A DNA stretch of 64,000 bases from Actinoplanes regularis. Lineage in GTDB: Bacteria > Actinomycetota > Actinomycetes > Mycobacteriales > Micromonosporaceae. The position numbers were made by a program, and so were the translations under genes. Positions 1-7,486 of this stretch are shown in pieces. Below the pieces are notes generated by a model. That model made no database searches, was not told where the DNA came from, and saw nothing but the letters and a program-made list of their open reading frames with translations. The stretch covers positions 62,001-126,000 of the forward strand of contig NZ_FZNR01000005.1 in the NCBI RefSeq assembly GCF_900188005.1, written 5' to 3'. Numbering within the stretch: position 1 is the stretch's first letter; the number at the start of each line of letters is the position of its first letter.

Positions 1-1232
1 CGGCCGGCGGCGATGAGCCGGTCGGCGAGGGCGTCGGCGGGTTCGTGCTGACCGATCAGCGGGTGGGCGAGCAGCGCCCGGTAGACCCGGTCGCGGCCGC
101 CGCGCAGCGCCGCGTCGAGCGCCAGTTCCTCGTACCCCCAGGTGTGTGCGATGAGGCCGGCCAGGTCCGGCGGCAGTGCGGTGACCGGCAGCGGTGCCGG
201 GCCGTCGAGGCCCGCCCGGGCCGAGACCTCGATGACCGCGTCGGCCGGGAGGAACGGCAGAACGCCGTCGTTGCGGACGTTGACCGAGTGGACGGCGCGG
301 TCATCGAGGCCGAAGAGTGAGGCGAGCAGGCCGACCGCGGCCTCCGAGTAGTAGGCGCCGCCGCGCTCGGCGAGCAGGGCCGGCTTCTCGACGAGGGTGA
401 CGTCGCGATACAGGTCGAGCAGGGTGGCCTCGATCTCGGCGACGCGCCGGCCCCGGGTGGGGGCGCCGAGCGCGTCGCGAACATGACGATCGTGTCCGTA
501 GAAATACGACAAATAGTAGGAAGGGACCGCGCCCAGCATCGAGATGATCGAGGCGGGGATGTCCACTTCACCGGAGATTTCGGACAGGTGCTCCTCGAGG
601 AGCGCGGGCAGTCGATCGACGCCGTCGACATAGGCCGCCCGCTCCCAGGTCAGATGGTTCAGCCCCACATGATCGAGCACGACCGAGGCCGGATCGACGT
701 CGAGGTAGTTCGCGAACCGCCGCTGGAACCCGATCGCCACGTTGCACAGGCCGACCGCCTGGTGACCGGCGTCGAGCAACGCCCGCGTCACGATCCCCAC
801 CGGGTTGGTGAAGTCGACGATCCACGCGCCGGGCTTGGCCCGGGCCCGCACACGTTCGGCCACGTCCAGGACCACCGGGACGGTCCGTAGCGCCTTGGCC
901 AGTCCTCCGGCCCCGGTCGTCTCCTGCCCCACGCAACCGCAGTCCAGCGGGAACGTCTCGTCGGTGATCCGCGCCCGCTGCCCACCCACCCGCAGTTGGA
1001 TCAGCGCGGCGTCCGCGTCGGTGACGCCGGCGTCCAGGTCGGACGTCCAGGTGACCTTGCCGGGGTGGCCGTGGTGCGCGAGGATTCGCGCCGCGAACGC
1101 CCCGACGACGTCGAGCCGCTCGGCTGCCGGATCGATCAGGACAAGCTCGGAGACCATCGTGCCGAGCCGGGCGAACCCGTCCACGAGCTCCGGTGTGTAG
1201 GTGGATCCACCACCGATGACAGCGATTTTCAA
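1..1232 (-). CDS. GH4 family NAD-dependent glycosidase (CsnH-like), C-terminus off window
   Basis: Cytoplasmic glycosidase of family GH4, which uses NAD+ and a divalent metal and an oxidation-elimination mechanism. The N-terminus reads KIAVIGGGSTYTPELVDG, the family dinucleotide-binding loop. FTNPVGIVT follows, then GLCNVAIG and VGLNHLTW, which carry the Cys and His metal ligands of GH4. About 410 residues are visible; the 3' end lies beyond base 1. The likely start is a TTG at 1232-1230 overlapping the TGA of the upstream permease, so translation is probably coupled. It is the last visible gene of a ROK-SBP-permease-permease-GH4 operon. In the Streptomyces csnR-K operon (from memory) a GH4 enzyme in this position handles imported glucosamine oligomers; that substrate is inferred from context, not shown. 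Confidence 0.85.
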   Translation of the reverse strand, partial: MKIAVIGGGSTYTPELVDGFARLGTMVSELVLIDPAAERLDVVGAFAARILAHHGHPGKVTWTSDLDAGVTDADAALIQLRVGGQRARITDETFPLDCGCVGQETTGAGGLAKALRTVPVVLDVAERVRARAKPGAWIVDFTNPVGIVTRALLDAGHQAVGLCNVAIGFQRRFANYLDVDPASVVLDHVGLNHLTWERAAYVDGVDRLPALLEEHLSEISGEVDIPASIISMLGAVPSYYLSYFYGHDRHVRDALGAPTRGRRVAEIEATLLDLYRDVTLVEKPALLAERGGAYYSEAAVGLLASLFGLDDRAVHSVNVRNDGVLPFLPADAVIEVSARAGLDGPAPLPVTALPPDLAGLIAHTWGYEELALDAALRGGRDRVYRALLAHPLIGQHEPADALADRLIAAG

Positions 1233-2095
1233 CCCTTGAACCCCGTGAGCGTGATGCCCTGCACGAACGCGCGCTGGGCGAAGAAGAAGATGATGATCAG
1301 TGGCGCCATGGCCAGCACCGTCGCGGCGGTGACCAGGTTCCAGTCGATGTGGTGGACGGTCCGGAACGACGCCAGGCCGAGCGTCAGGGTCCAGGAGTTC
1401 TCGTTCTCGCTGGTGTAGAGCAGCGGCCCGTAGTAGTCGTTCCAGCAGAAGAAGAACTGGAACAGGCCGGCCGCCGCGATGCCCGGCCGGGCCATCGGCA
1501 GCACCACCCGCAGCAGCGTGCGCCACTCGCCGCAGCCGTCGACCCGGGCCGCGTCCAGATATTCGCCCGGGATTGTCAGCAGGAACTGGCGCAGCAGGAA
1601 GATGCAGAACGCGTCACCGAACAGCGCCGGGATGATCAGCGGCGCGAGCGAGCCGGTCAGGCCGTAGCGCGCCCACATCAGGTAGAGCGGGACGGTCACC
1701 ACCTGCGGTGGCAGCATCATCACGCAGATCACGACGAGGAAGAGGGCGTTGCGGCCGCGGAATCTCAACTTCGCGAGGGCGTACGCGGCGGGCACGCTCG
1801 ACGCCAGCGTCAGCACCGTCGCCGTCACTGCGTAGAGGACCGTGTTGAGCAGGTAGTGCGGCAGCGGGGTCGCTTCGAAGACCTTGACGTAGTTCTCCGG
1901 GTGCCACGTGTTCGGCCAGTAGTCGCTGGTCAGCGCCTGGTTGCTGGTCATCAGCGAGAGCAGGACGAGGTAGGCGACCGGGGTGATGAACATGACGGCC
2001 AGCGCGATCGCGATGCTGTGCCGCGCGACCCAGGCGAGCCGGATCTGCCGTCTCTCCCGGACCGCGACGCGCGGCCGTTCCAGGACCATGGTCAC
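1229..2095 (-). CDS. ABC sugar transporter permease, MalG type (CsnG-like)
   Basis: Inner-membrane permease of a CUT1 carbohydrate importer, 288 residues with about six membrane helices. The EAA loop, which contacts the ATPase, is visible near residue 190 as YLDAARVDGCGEWRTLLRVV. The start chosen is GTG 2095-2093, overlapping the stop of the preceding permease (GTGA) and preceded by GGAGG; an in-frame ATG at 2089 is the alternative. It pairs with the permease at 2092-3018 and the lipoprotein at 3022-4338. No ATPase gene is in the operon, as is usual in actinomycetes, where a shared MsiK-type ATPase serves many importers. Confidence 0.92.
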   Translation of the reverse strand: MTMVLERPRVAVRERRQIRLAWVARHSIAIALAVMFITPVAYLVLLSLMTSNQALTSDYWPNTWHPENYVKVFEATPLPHYLLNTVLYAVTATVLTLASSVPAAYALAKLRFRGRNALFLVVICVMMLPPQVVTVPLYLMWARYGLTGSLAPLIIPALFGDAFCIFLLRQFLLTIPGEYLDAARVDGCGEWRTLLRVVLPMARPGIAAAGLFQFFFCWNDYYGPLLYTSENENSWTLTLGLASFRTVHHIDWNLVTAATVLAMAPLIIIFFFAQRAFVQGITLTGFKG

Positions 2096-3018
2096 GATTC
2101 CTCCCCGGAGAACGCCTTCGCGCGGCGCAGCAGGATGACGGTGACCGCGAGCGCGACCACGAAGAGCGCGATGGCCAGGGCGTTCGCGTAGCCCAGCGCG
2201 TTGTAGCGGAACCCGGAGGTGTAGAGCCAGAGCGGGTAGGTGAACGTGGAGCCCTCCGGATAGCCGAAGGACTGGGAGATGCCGGCGCCGACGGTGGCCT
2301 GCCCGCTGGCGATCGAGCCGGCCACCGCCGCCTGGTCGAAGTACTGCAGCGTGTAGATCACGCCGGTGACCGCCGCGAAGAGGATCACCGGGCGGATCGA
2401 CGGCAGCGTGATCGACCGGAACTTGTGCCAGGCGTTCGCGCCGTCGAGTGACGCGGCCTCGTAGAGGCTCTCCGGGACGCCCAGCACCGCCGCCAGGAAG
2501 ATGATCATCAGGTCGCCGCAGGCCCACAGGCCGAGCAGGACCAGCGACGGCTTCGCCCAGGCCGGAGAGTTGAACCAGAGCGGGCCGTTGATGCCGATCT
2601 TCTCCAGCAGATGGTTCACCGGGCCGGTGCCCGGTTTGAGGAGGTAGACGAAGGCGATGGTGGCGGCCACCGACGGGACCAGCGACGGCAGGTACAGGAT
2701 CGTACGGAAGAAGCCCGCCCCTCGCTTGAGCTGCGCCAGCAGCATCGCCAGCCCGATGGTGAAGATGATCCGCACCGGAACGAAGACCATCACCATCCAC
2801 AGCGTGTTACGCACCGCCTGGAGCAGGAACGGGTCGTCCGCCATCTGCCGGTAGTTGCTCAGCCCCACCCACTGCGGCACGGAGAGCAGGTCGAACTTCG
2901 TGAACGAGAAGTAGACCGCCGAGATCAGGGGATAGCCGAAGAACACCGCGATGCCGATCAGCGCGGGCGCCAGGAACGAGAACGTGGTCAGCCCCCGGCG
3001 CAGCCGTACGCCGTCCAT
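2092..3018 (-). CDS. ABC sugar transporter permease, MalF type (CsnF-like)
   Basis: Integral membrane permease of 308 residues, about six helices, with the EAA-loop segment SLYEAASLDGANAWHKF around residue 200. It forms the heterodimeric channel with the downstream MalG-type permease. It starts only 3 bases after the stop of the binding-protein gene and overlaps the next gene by 4 bases, so the whole transporter is one transcription unit. Substrate inferred from the chitosanase neighbourhood: glucosamine oligomers. Confidence 0.92.
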   Translation of the reverse strand: MDGVRLRRGLTTFSFLAPALIGIAVFFGYPLISAVYFSFTKFDLLSVPQWVGLSNYRQMADDPFLLQAVRNTLWMVMVFVPVRIIFTIGLAMLLAQLKRGAGFFRTILYLPSLVPSVAATIAFVYLLKPGTGPVNHLLEKIGINGPLWFNSPAWAKPSLVLLGLWACGDLMIIFLAAVLGVPESLYEAASLDGANAWHKFRSITLPSIRPVILFAAVTGVIYTLQYFDQAAVAGSIASGQATVGAGISQSFGYPEGSTFTYPLWLYTSGFRYNALGYANALAIALFVVALAVTVILLRRAKAFSGEES

Positions 3019-3021
3019 GGC

Positions 3022-4338
3022 TCAGCCGCCCAGCGTCATGACGCTGTTGATCTGCTTGTCCGCGTCGGCCAGCCCGCCGTCCAGGTCGGCCACCTTGCCG
3101 GACTGGTACTTGATCAGGAACTGCTGGAACGTCTCCTGATAGGCGGGGCCGGACGCGGACGGCGGCGAGGTCATCGAGTTCGGGTTGTTGAAGATGTCGA
3201 TGAACGCCTTGAAGTCCGGGTCCGCGTTCAGGGCCGGGTCGGCGATCGACTTCGTGGTGGTCGGCACGTTCTTGATCAGCCCGGCGAGCTTGGTGACCGC
3301 CGCGTCGTCCGTGGTCAGGTACTTGATCAGCTCCCAGGCCGCCTCGGGGTTCTTGGCGTTCTTGGAGATGCCCATGATGTTGCCGGTGACGTAGCCGCCG
3401 CCGTAGCGGGCCGGGTCGCTGGTCGGCAGCGGGGCCACGCCGTACTTCAGCTTCGGCGCCTGGTCCTTGAGGAACGCCAGGCGGTACTCGGCATCGATGT
3501 TGATCGCCACCTGACCCTTCTGGAACGCGTTGTCGGCGCTGAACTCGTCGCCGAGGCCGGCCTTGAATTTGGTCAGGTTGTCGTAGCCGTACCAGTCGAC
3601 CAGGTCTTTCTGCCAGGTCAGCAGCGTCTTCCAGTTCGGGTCGGTGCCGACCGCGCTCTTGCCGTCGCCGGTCAGCCACTTGGCGCCGGTGGCCGGTGCC
3701 AGGTGCGCGGCCGCGTTCTCGTAGAAGTCGTAGAGCGGCAGGAAGCCGACCTGCTTGAGCGAGCCGTCCGGGTTCCTGACGGTCAGCTTCTTGGCGTCCT
3801 CGGTGAGCTCGGCGAGGGTCTTCGGCGGTCCGGCGATCCCGGCCTTGGCGAACAGGTCCTTGTTGTAGTACATCCCGTACGCGTCGGCCAGGAACGGCAT
3901 CGCGCACCGCTTGCCGTCGAACTCGGTGTACGACCTGGTGGTCACGTTGAGCTGCCCGAGATCCACCCTGTCCCGCTCGAGGTAGGGCTTCAGGTCCACC
4001 CACGCCCCGGACGAGCAGAACTTGCCGACGATGTCGGTGGAGTAGGAGAGCCCGACGTCCGGCCCGTTGCCGGCGCCGATCGCCTGGGTGACCTTCGAGT
4101 CGTCCTGTCCGGACTTGACGGTCACCTTGATGGCCGGGTGGCCGGTCTGGAAGTCCGCCACGACCTGCTCGATGGCCTGGGCCTCACGCTCGGTGAAGAA
4201 GTGCCACAGCTCGACGTTCCCGGCGACCCGGGTCCCGGGATCGGCGACCTTGTTCTCCTTCGGGGCGGGGGTGCAGGCGGTGGTCAACAGAACGGCGGTA
4301 CCCAGGGCGAAAAGGGTACGAGGGATCCTTGTGTTCAC
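3022..4338 (-). CDS. Extracellular solute-binding lipoprotein, family 1 (CsnE-like)
   Basis: Substrate-binding lipoprotein of the importer, 438 residues. The signal peptide ends in the lipobox LTTAC (Cys22), giving a membrane-anchored lipoprotein on the outer face. The body has the family-1 fold: VELWHFFTEREAQAIEQV, then GPDVGLSYSTDIVGKF and ADAYGMYYNKDLF. The start is a GTG with GAGAGG upstream. The gap to the ROK repressor gene is 23 bases and to the first permease 3 bases. The ligand cannot be read from sequence; chitosan-derived oligomers are the best contextual guess. Confidence 0.9.
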   Translation of the reverse strand: MNTRIPRTLFALGTAVLLTTACTPAPKENKVADPGTRVAGNVELWHFFTEREAQAIEQVVADFQTGHPAIKVTVKSGQDDSKVTQAIGAGNGPDVGLSYSTDIVGKFCSSGAWVDLKPYLERDRVDLGQLNVTTRSYTEFDGKRCAMPFLADAYGMYYNKDLFAKAGIAGPPKTLAELTEDAKKLTVRNPDGSLKQVGFLPLYDFYENAAAHLAPATGAKWLTGDGKSAVGTDPNWKTLLTWQKDLVDWYGYDNLTKFKAGLGDEFSADNAFQKGQVAINIDAEYRLAFLKDQAPKLKYGVAPLPTSDPARYGGGYVTGNIMGISKNAKNPEAAWELIKYLTTDDAAVTKLAGLIKNVPTTTKSIADPALNADPDFKAFIDIFNNPNSMTSPPSASGPAYQETFQQFLIKYQSGKVADLDGGLADADKQINSVMTLGG

Positions 4339-4361
4339 TTTGACCTCTCAGAGGTGAGGGT

Positions 4362-5534
4362 TCAGCTGTCGCGGATGGCGGCGATCAGGGCGTCACGTAC
4401 CGTGGCGAGTCCGGCGTCGAGCGCGCCGAGCAGCACGGCGTCGTCGTCGACGGTGGTGACCGCGACCGAGCACTCCAGCGGGGCGGCCCGGCGGAACGCG
4501 TCGGTCACGGCGGTGAGCAGCGGGGCGCCGCCGGCCTGGGCGATCGGGCCGGCCAGCACCACGAGGTAGGGGTCGAGGACCGCGGTGACCGCGGCCAGAC
4601 CGATCACGATCCGGTCGGCCAGGGCGGTCAGGAACTCGCCGGGCTCGGCCGCCGCGACGGCGACCACCTCGGCGGGGGTGTCGCCGCTGATCCCGTTCTC
4701 CCGGGCCAGGTCCAGGATCGCGCCACCGCCGAACAGGTCCTGCAGGTCGAGCTTGCGGTGGCTGGAGTCGGGGGAGTAGAGCGGCATGTAGCCGATCTCG
4801 CCGGCGCCGCCGCGGGTGCCGCGCAGCAGCGTTCCGTTGATGTCGATGGCCAGACCGAGGCCGTCCTGGCCGATCCAGAGCAGCGCGAAGCCCTCGGCGT
4901 CGCGGCCGGTGCCGCGTTCGCGCTCGGCGACCGCGGCCAGGTTGACGTCGTTGTCGACGCCGACATCCGTGCCGAGCGCGGCGGCGATCTCCGGCACCAG
5001 GCCGGGGCGGGCGAAACCGGGCACGTCGACGAGGCGGATGGTCTCGGTCTTCGGGTCGTACGAACCGGGAACGCCCAGTCGCACGTGCCGGATCCGGTCG
5101 CCCGGCACCGCGGCCCGCTCGCGAAGTTGGTCGACCACGTCGGCCAGGGCGGCCACCGGGTCGGCGGCGAGGAAGTCGACGCGGGACTCGAACCGGGCCC
5201 GAACCGCGCCGGTCAGGTCGCAGAGCGCGGCCGCGACCGACGGGGTGCGGCTGGTGCCGATGTCACGCACGGAGACGGCCGCCACGTACGCCGCGTCCGG
5301 GTTGGCCGAGTAGATCTCCGCGTTCGGCCCCGGGCGGCCGCTGTCGTGCCCGACGATGTGGACCAGTCCGGCCTCGGTCAACCGGCGCAGCATCTCGGAG
5401 ATGGTCGGTGTGGACAGCGCGGTCAGCTTGCGCAGATCGGTCCGGGTGAGCATGCCCGGGTCGAGCAGAAGCGCCAGCGCCGCGCTCTCGTTCATGGCGC
5501 GGAGCAGCTTGGACGAGCCGGCCAGACGCGTCAA
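4362..5534 (-). CDS. ROK-family transcriptional repressor (CsnR-like)
   Basis: N-terminal winged helix-turn-helix (GSSKLLRAMNESAALALLL, then LTRTDLRKLTALSTPTISEM) followed by a sugar-kinase-like ROK domain with DNDVNLAA and GAGEIGYMPL. The frame stays open upstream to 5606 and an ATG lies at 5579, but a good promoter (TTGACA 5606-5601, TAACTAT ending at 5578) overlaps that ATG, so the real start is probably downstream. TTG 5534, six bases after a G-run and just before RLAGSSKLL, gives the usual ROK N-terminus and 390 residues. As first gene of the csn-like operon it is probably autoregulated through the palindrome at 5558-5572. The effector is presumably a glucosamine oligosaccharide (inference). 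Confidence 0.88.
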   Translation of the reverse strand: MTRLAGSSKLLRAMNESAALALLLDPGMLTRTDLRKLTALSTPTISEMLRRLTEAGLVHIVGHDSGRPGPNAEIYSANPDAAYVAAVSVRDIGTSRTPSVAAALCDLTGAVRARFESRVDFLAADPVAALADVVDQLRERAAVPGDRIRHVRLGVPGSYDPKTETIRLVDVPGFARPGLVPEIAAALGTDVGVDNDVNLAAVAERERGTGRDAEGFALLWIGQDGLGLAIDINGTLLRGTRGGAGEIGYMPLYSPDSSHRKLDLQDLFGGGAILDLARENGISGDTPAEVVAVAAAEPGEFLTALADRIVIGLAAVTAVLDPYLVVLAGPIAQAGGAPLLTAVTDAFRRAAPLECSVAVTTVDDDAVLLGALDAGLATVRDALIAAIRDS

Positions 5535-5557
5535 CGGGGCCCCCGGAGAGATAGGCA

Positions 5558-5572
5558 AACTGTTTAACAGTT
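5558..5572. promoter_or_regulatory. Palindromic operator candidate AACTGTT-T-AACAGTT
   Basis: A perfect 15-bp inverted repeat, 7-base arms around one T, placed 5 bases after the -10 hexamer of the operon promoter, where a bound ROK repressor would block initiation. A related sequence sharing TTAACAGT (about 11 of 15 positions) lies at 5640-5654 between the -35 and -10 of the chitosanase promoter. Confidence 0.6.
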
Positions 5573-5577
5573 GGCTC

Positions 5578-5606
5578 ATAGTTAGGCACTGCTCGATCCG
5601 TGTCAA
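5578..5606 (-). promoter_or_regulatory. Promoter of the ROK/ABC/GH4 operon
   Basis: On the - strand, TTGACA at 5606-5601 is followed after 17 bases by AACTAT at 5583-5578 (16 bases to TAACTA). Transcription would start near 5571, inside the palindrome at 5558-5572. Sequence inference only. Confidence 0.6.
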
Positions 5607-5632
5607 GAGCCGAACCCATCGACGGTTCAGGA

Positions 5633-5661
5633 TTGATAAAGCTACTTAACAGTCGTAGAGT
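5633..5661 (+). promoter_or_regulatory. Chitosanase promoter with embedded half-operator
   Basis: TTGATA at 5633-5638, 17-base spacer, TAGAGT at 5656-5661. The spacer holds TTAACAGT (5646-5653), the conserved half of the ROK palindrome, suggesting the divergent chitosanase is controlled by the same repressor. Confidence 0.5.
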
Positions 5662-5712
5662 CCGTCCCCAACGCGCGCGCCGTCCCCCTCACCCCCTCCA
5701 TCGAGGAGCGCC

Positions 5713-6900
5713 ATGAATCGCGTCAGGACAGTCGCCTACGCCGCATTGTCCCTGGTCATCCCGGGTGCCGCCGTGGTCTTCGGACTACTCCCGGCCAGCG
5801 CTGCCACGGCCGGGCCGATCAGGGGCCTGGGCGGCAAATGCATCGACGTCGCCGGCTCCGCCACCGCCAATGGAACCGCCGTTCAGCTCTACGACTGCAA
5901 CGGCACCGCCGCGCAGCAGTGGACCGTCGGGAACACCGACGCGACCATCCGCGCGCTGGGCAAGTGCATGGACGTCACCGCCGCCTCGACGGCCAACGGC
6001 GCCAAGATCCAGCTGTACGACTGCAACGCCACCGGCGCGCAGAAATGGACCGTCAGCAACGGCACACTGATCAACACCGCGTCGGGCAAGTGCCTCGACG
6101 TCACCGGAAAGAGCACCGCCAACGGGACCAGGTTACAGATCTGGACGTGCGCCGGTGGCACGAACCAGACTTGGACCATGCCCGGTGGATCCACCCCGAC
6201 CGGTAAGAATCTGGACGATCCCGCGAAGAAGGACGTCGCCATGCAGATCGTCTCCGCGGCCGAGAACTCCTCGCTCGACTGGCGGGCCCAGTTCTCCTAC
6301 ATCGAGGACATCGGCGACGGCCGCGGCTACACGGCCGGCATCATCGGCTTCTGCTCGGGCACCGGCGACATGCTGGAACTGGTCGAGGCGTACACCGCCA
6401 CGAAGCCGTCCAACGTGCTCGCCAGATACCTGCCCGCGCTGCGCGCCGTCAACGGCACCGACTCGCACGCCGGCCTCGACCCGAACTTCCCGAGGGACTG
6501 GCGGACCGCGGCGGCCGACCCGGTGTTCCAGGCCGCGCAGGAGTCCGAGCGGGACCGGGTGTACTTCAACCCGTCGGTCCGCGACGGCAAGTCCGACGGC
6601 GTCCGGGCGCTCGGCCAGTTCGCCTACTACGACGCCGCGGTCGTGCACGGGTACGAGGGCATGCGGGCGATCCGCAGCCGGGCCCTGGCCAAGGCCAGGC
6701 CGCCGGCCCAGGGCGGCGACGAGCGCGCCTGGCTCAACGCGTTCCTGGACGAACGGGTGGTCGAGATGAAGAAGGAGGAGGCGCACTCGGACACCAGCCG
6801 GATCGACACCGCCCAGCGGGTCTTCCTCAACAACGGCAACTTCGACCTGAACACACCGCTGGACTTCAAGGTCTACGGGGATCCGTACCACATCGGCTGA
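5713..6900 (+). CDS. Secreted GH46 chitosanase with N-terminal ricin-type (CBM13) domain
   Basis: Extracellular endo-chitosanase of 395 residues. A signal peptide (about residues 1-31, ending PASA-A) is followed by a ricin B beta-trefoil (residues 35-157) with three repeats of the GKCxDV...LYDC...QxWT pattern, then the GH46 domain (168-395). The catalytic acid and base by alignment with the Streptomyces N174 enzyme are Glu184 (SAAENSSLDW) and Asp202 (DIGDGRGYTAG). GAGGAG lies just ahead of the ATG. It cuts chitosan outside the cell, and the divergent ABC importer presumably takes up the products. Many characterised GH46 enzymes lack the N-terminal binding module. Confidence 0.95.
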   Translation: MNRVRTVAYAALSLVIPGAAVVFGLLPASAATAGPIRGLGGKCIDVAGSATANGTAVQLYDCNGTAAQQWTVGNTDATIRALGKCMDVTAASTANGAKIQLYDCNATGAQKWTVSNGTLINTASGKCLDVTGKSTANGTRLQIWTCAGGTNQTWTMPGGSTPTGKNLDDPAKKDVAMQIVSAAENSSLDWRAQFSYIEDIGDGRGYTAGIIGFCSGTGDMLELVEAYTATKPSNVLARYLPALRAVNGTDSHAGLDPNFPRDWRTAAADPVFQAAQESERDRVYFNPSVRDGKSDGVRALGQFAYYDAAVVHGYEGMRAIRSRALAKARPPAQGGDERAWLNAFLDERVVEMKKEEAHSDTSRIDTAQRVFLNNGNFDLNTPLDFKVYGDPYHIG

Positions 6901-6919
6901 CCGGCCTGAACGTGCCGAT

Positions 6920-6947
6920 CGGGGGCCGGGGAACACCTCGGCCCCCG
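6920..6947. terminator. Bidirectional GC-rich hairpin between convergent genes
   Basis: A 9-bp stem (CGGGGGCCG pairing with CGGCCCCCG) with a 10-base loop sits in the 67-base gap between the chitosanase and the convergent small secreted-protein gene. No U-tract, as is common in actinomycetes. Confidence 0.6.
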
Positions 6948-6967
6948 GTATCCGGTCCACTCTCACG

Positions 6968-7486
6968 TCAGTCACAGGCGGTGCCGTCGCCGTCGGCGTC
7001 GAGCCCCTGAACGTCCCGGCCGGCCACGATCAGGCCGGTGAAGCCGTGCGCCGCGAGCCAGGAGCACTTGCCCGCGGCGCCGGTGACACCGTCGGGGAAG
7101 GCCAGCGGGACGCACTGGGTCCGCGTTCCGTAGTTGTGGTCGCAGCCGTCGACGAAGGCCGGGACCTTCAGCGGGGCCGTCGGGGATCTCCGCATGGGCT
7201 GCGGGCCGGCGGTGGGTCCGTCGGCGAAGTGCTGGACGAACGGGGCCGGCGAGACGGCGGGCACGGCGGAAGCCGTCGCGGTCCGGCCCGGCCGCGCGGC
7301 CGGCGGCGGTGAGCCCGATTCGGCCGGTGCGGGCGAATAGTACGGCCAGGTCGAATCGGTGACAGCCGGAGCGGCCGCCACCGAGGACGGCGTGAGCGCG
7401 GCCCGGCCCAGCGTCACCAGCACCGCCGCGGCGGCTGCCACCAGGGCGACCACCCCGGCCAGCGTCAGCACGCGCCGGATCCTCAT
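6968..7486 (-). CDS. Small exported protein with C-terminal Excalibur-type motif
   Basis: 172 residues. An N-terminal membrane/signal segment (residues 4-30) is followed by a Pro/Ala/Ser-rich stretch (about 45-110), then a short Cys-containing domain ending in GLDADGDGTACD. That ending matches the DxDxDGxxCE-like calcium loop of the Excalibur family. The ATG overlaps the stop of the copper-oxidase gene (ATGA), making it the last gene of the five-gene glycan operon. The function is not known. Context suggests a surface protein that assists or is a target of the glycan machinery. Confidence 0.75.
   Translation of the reverse strand: MRIRRVLTLAGVVALVAAAAAVLVTLGRAALTPSSVAAAPAVTDSTWPYYSPAPAESGSPPPAARPGRTATASAVPAVSPAPFVQHFADGPTAGPQPMRRSPTAPLKVPAFVDGCDHNYGTRTQCVPLAFPDGVTGAAGKCSWLAAHGFTGLIVAGRDVQGLDADGDGTACD

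Noticed and set aside
2611-4569. Long open frame (652 codons) on the + strand opposite the transporter genes
   Set aside because: It is antisense to the binding-protein, permease and repressor genes; its Arg/Gly/Val-rich composition is the usual shadow of high-GC genes.
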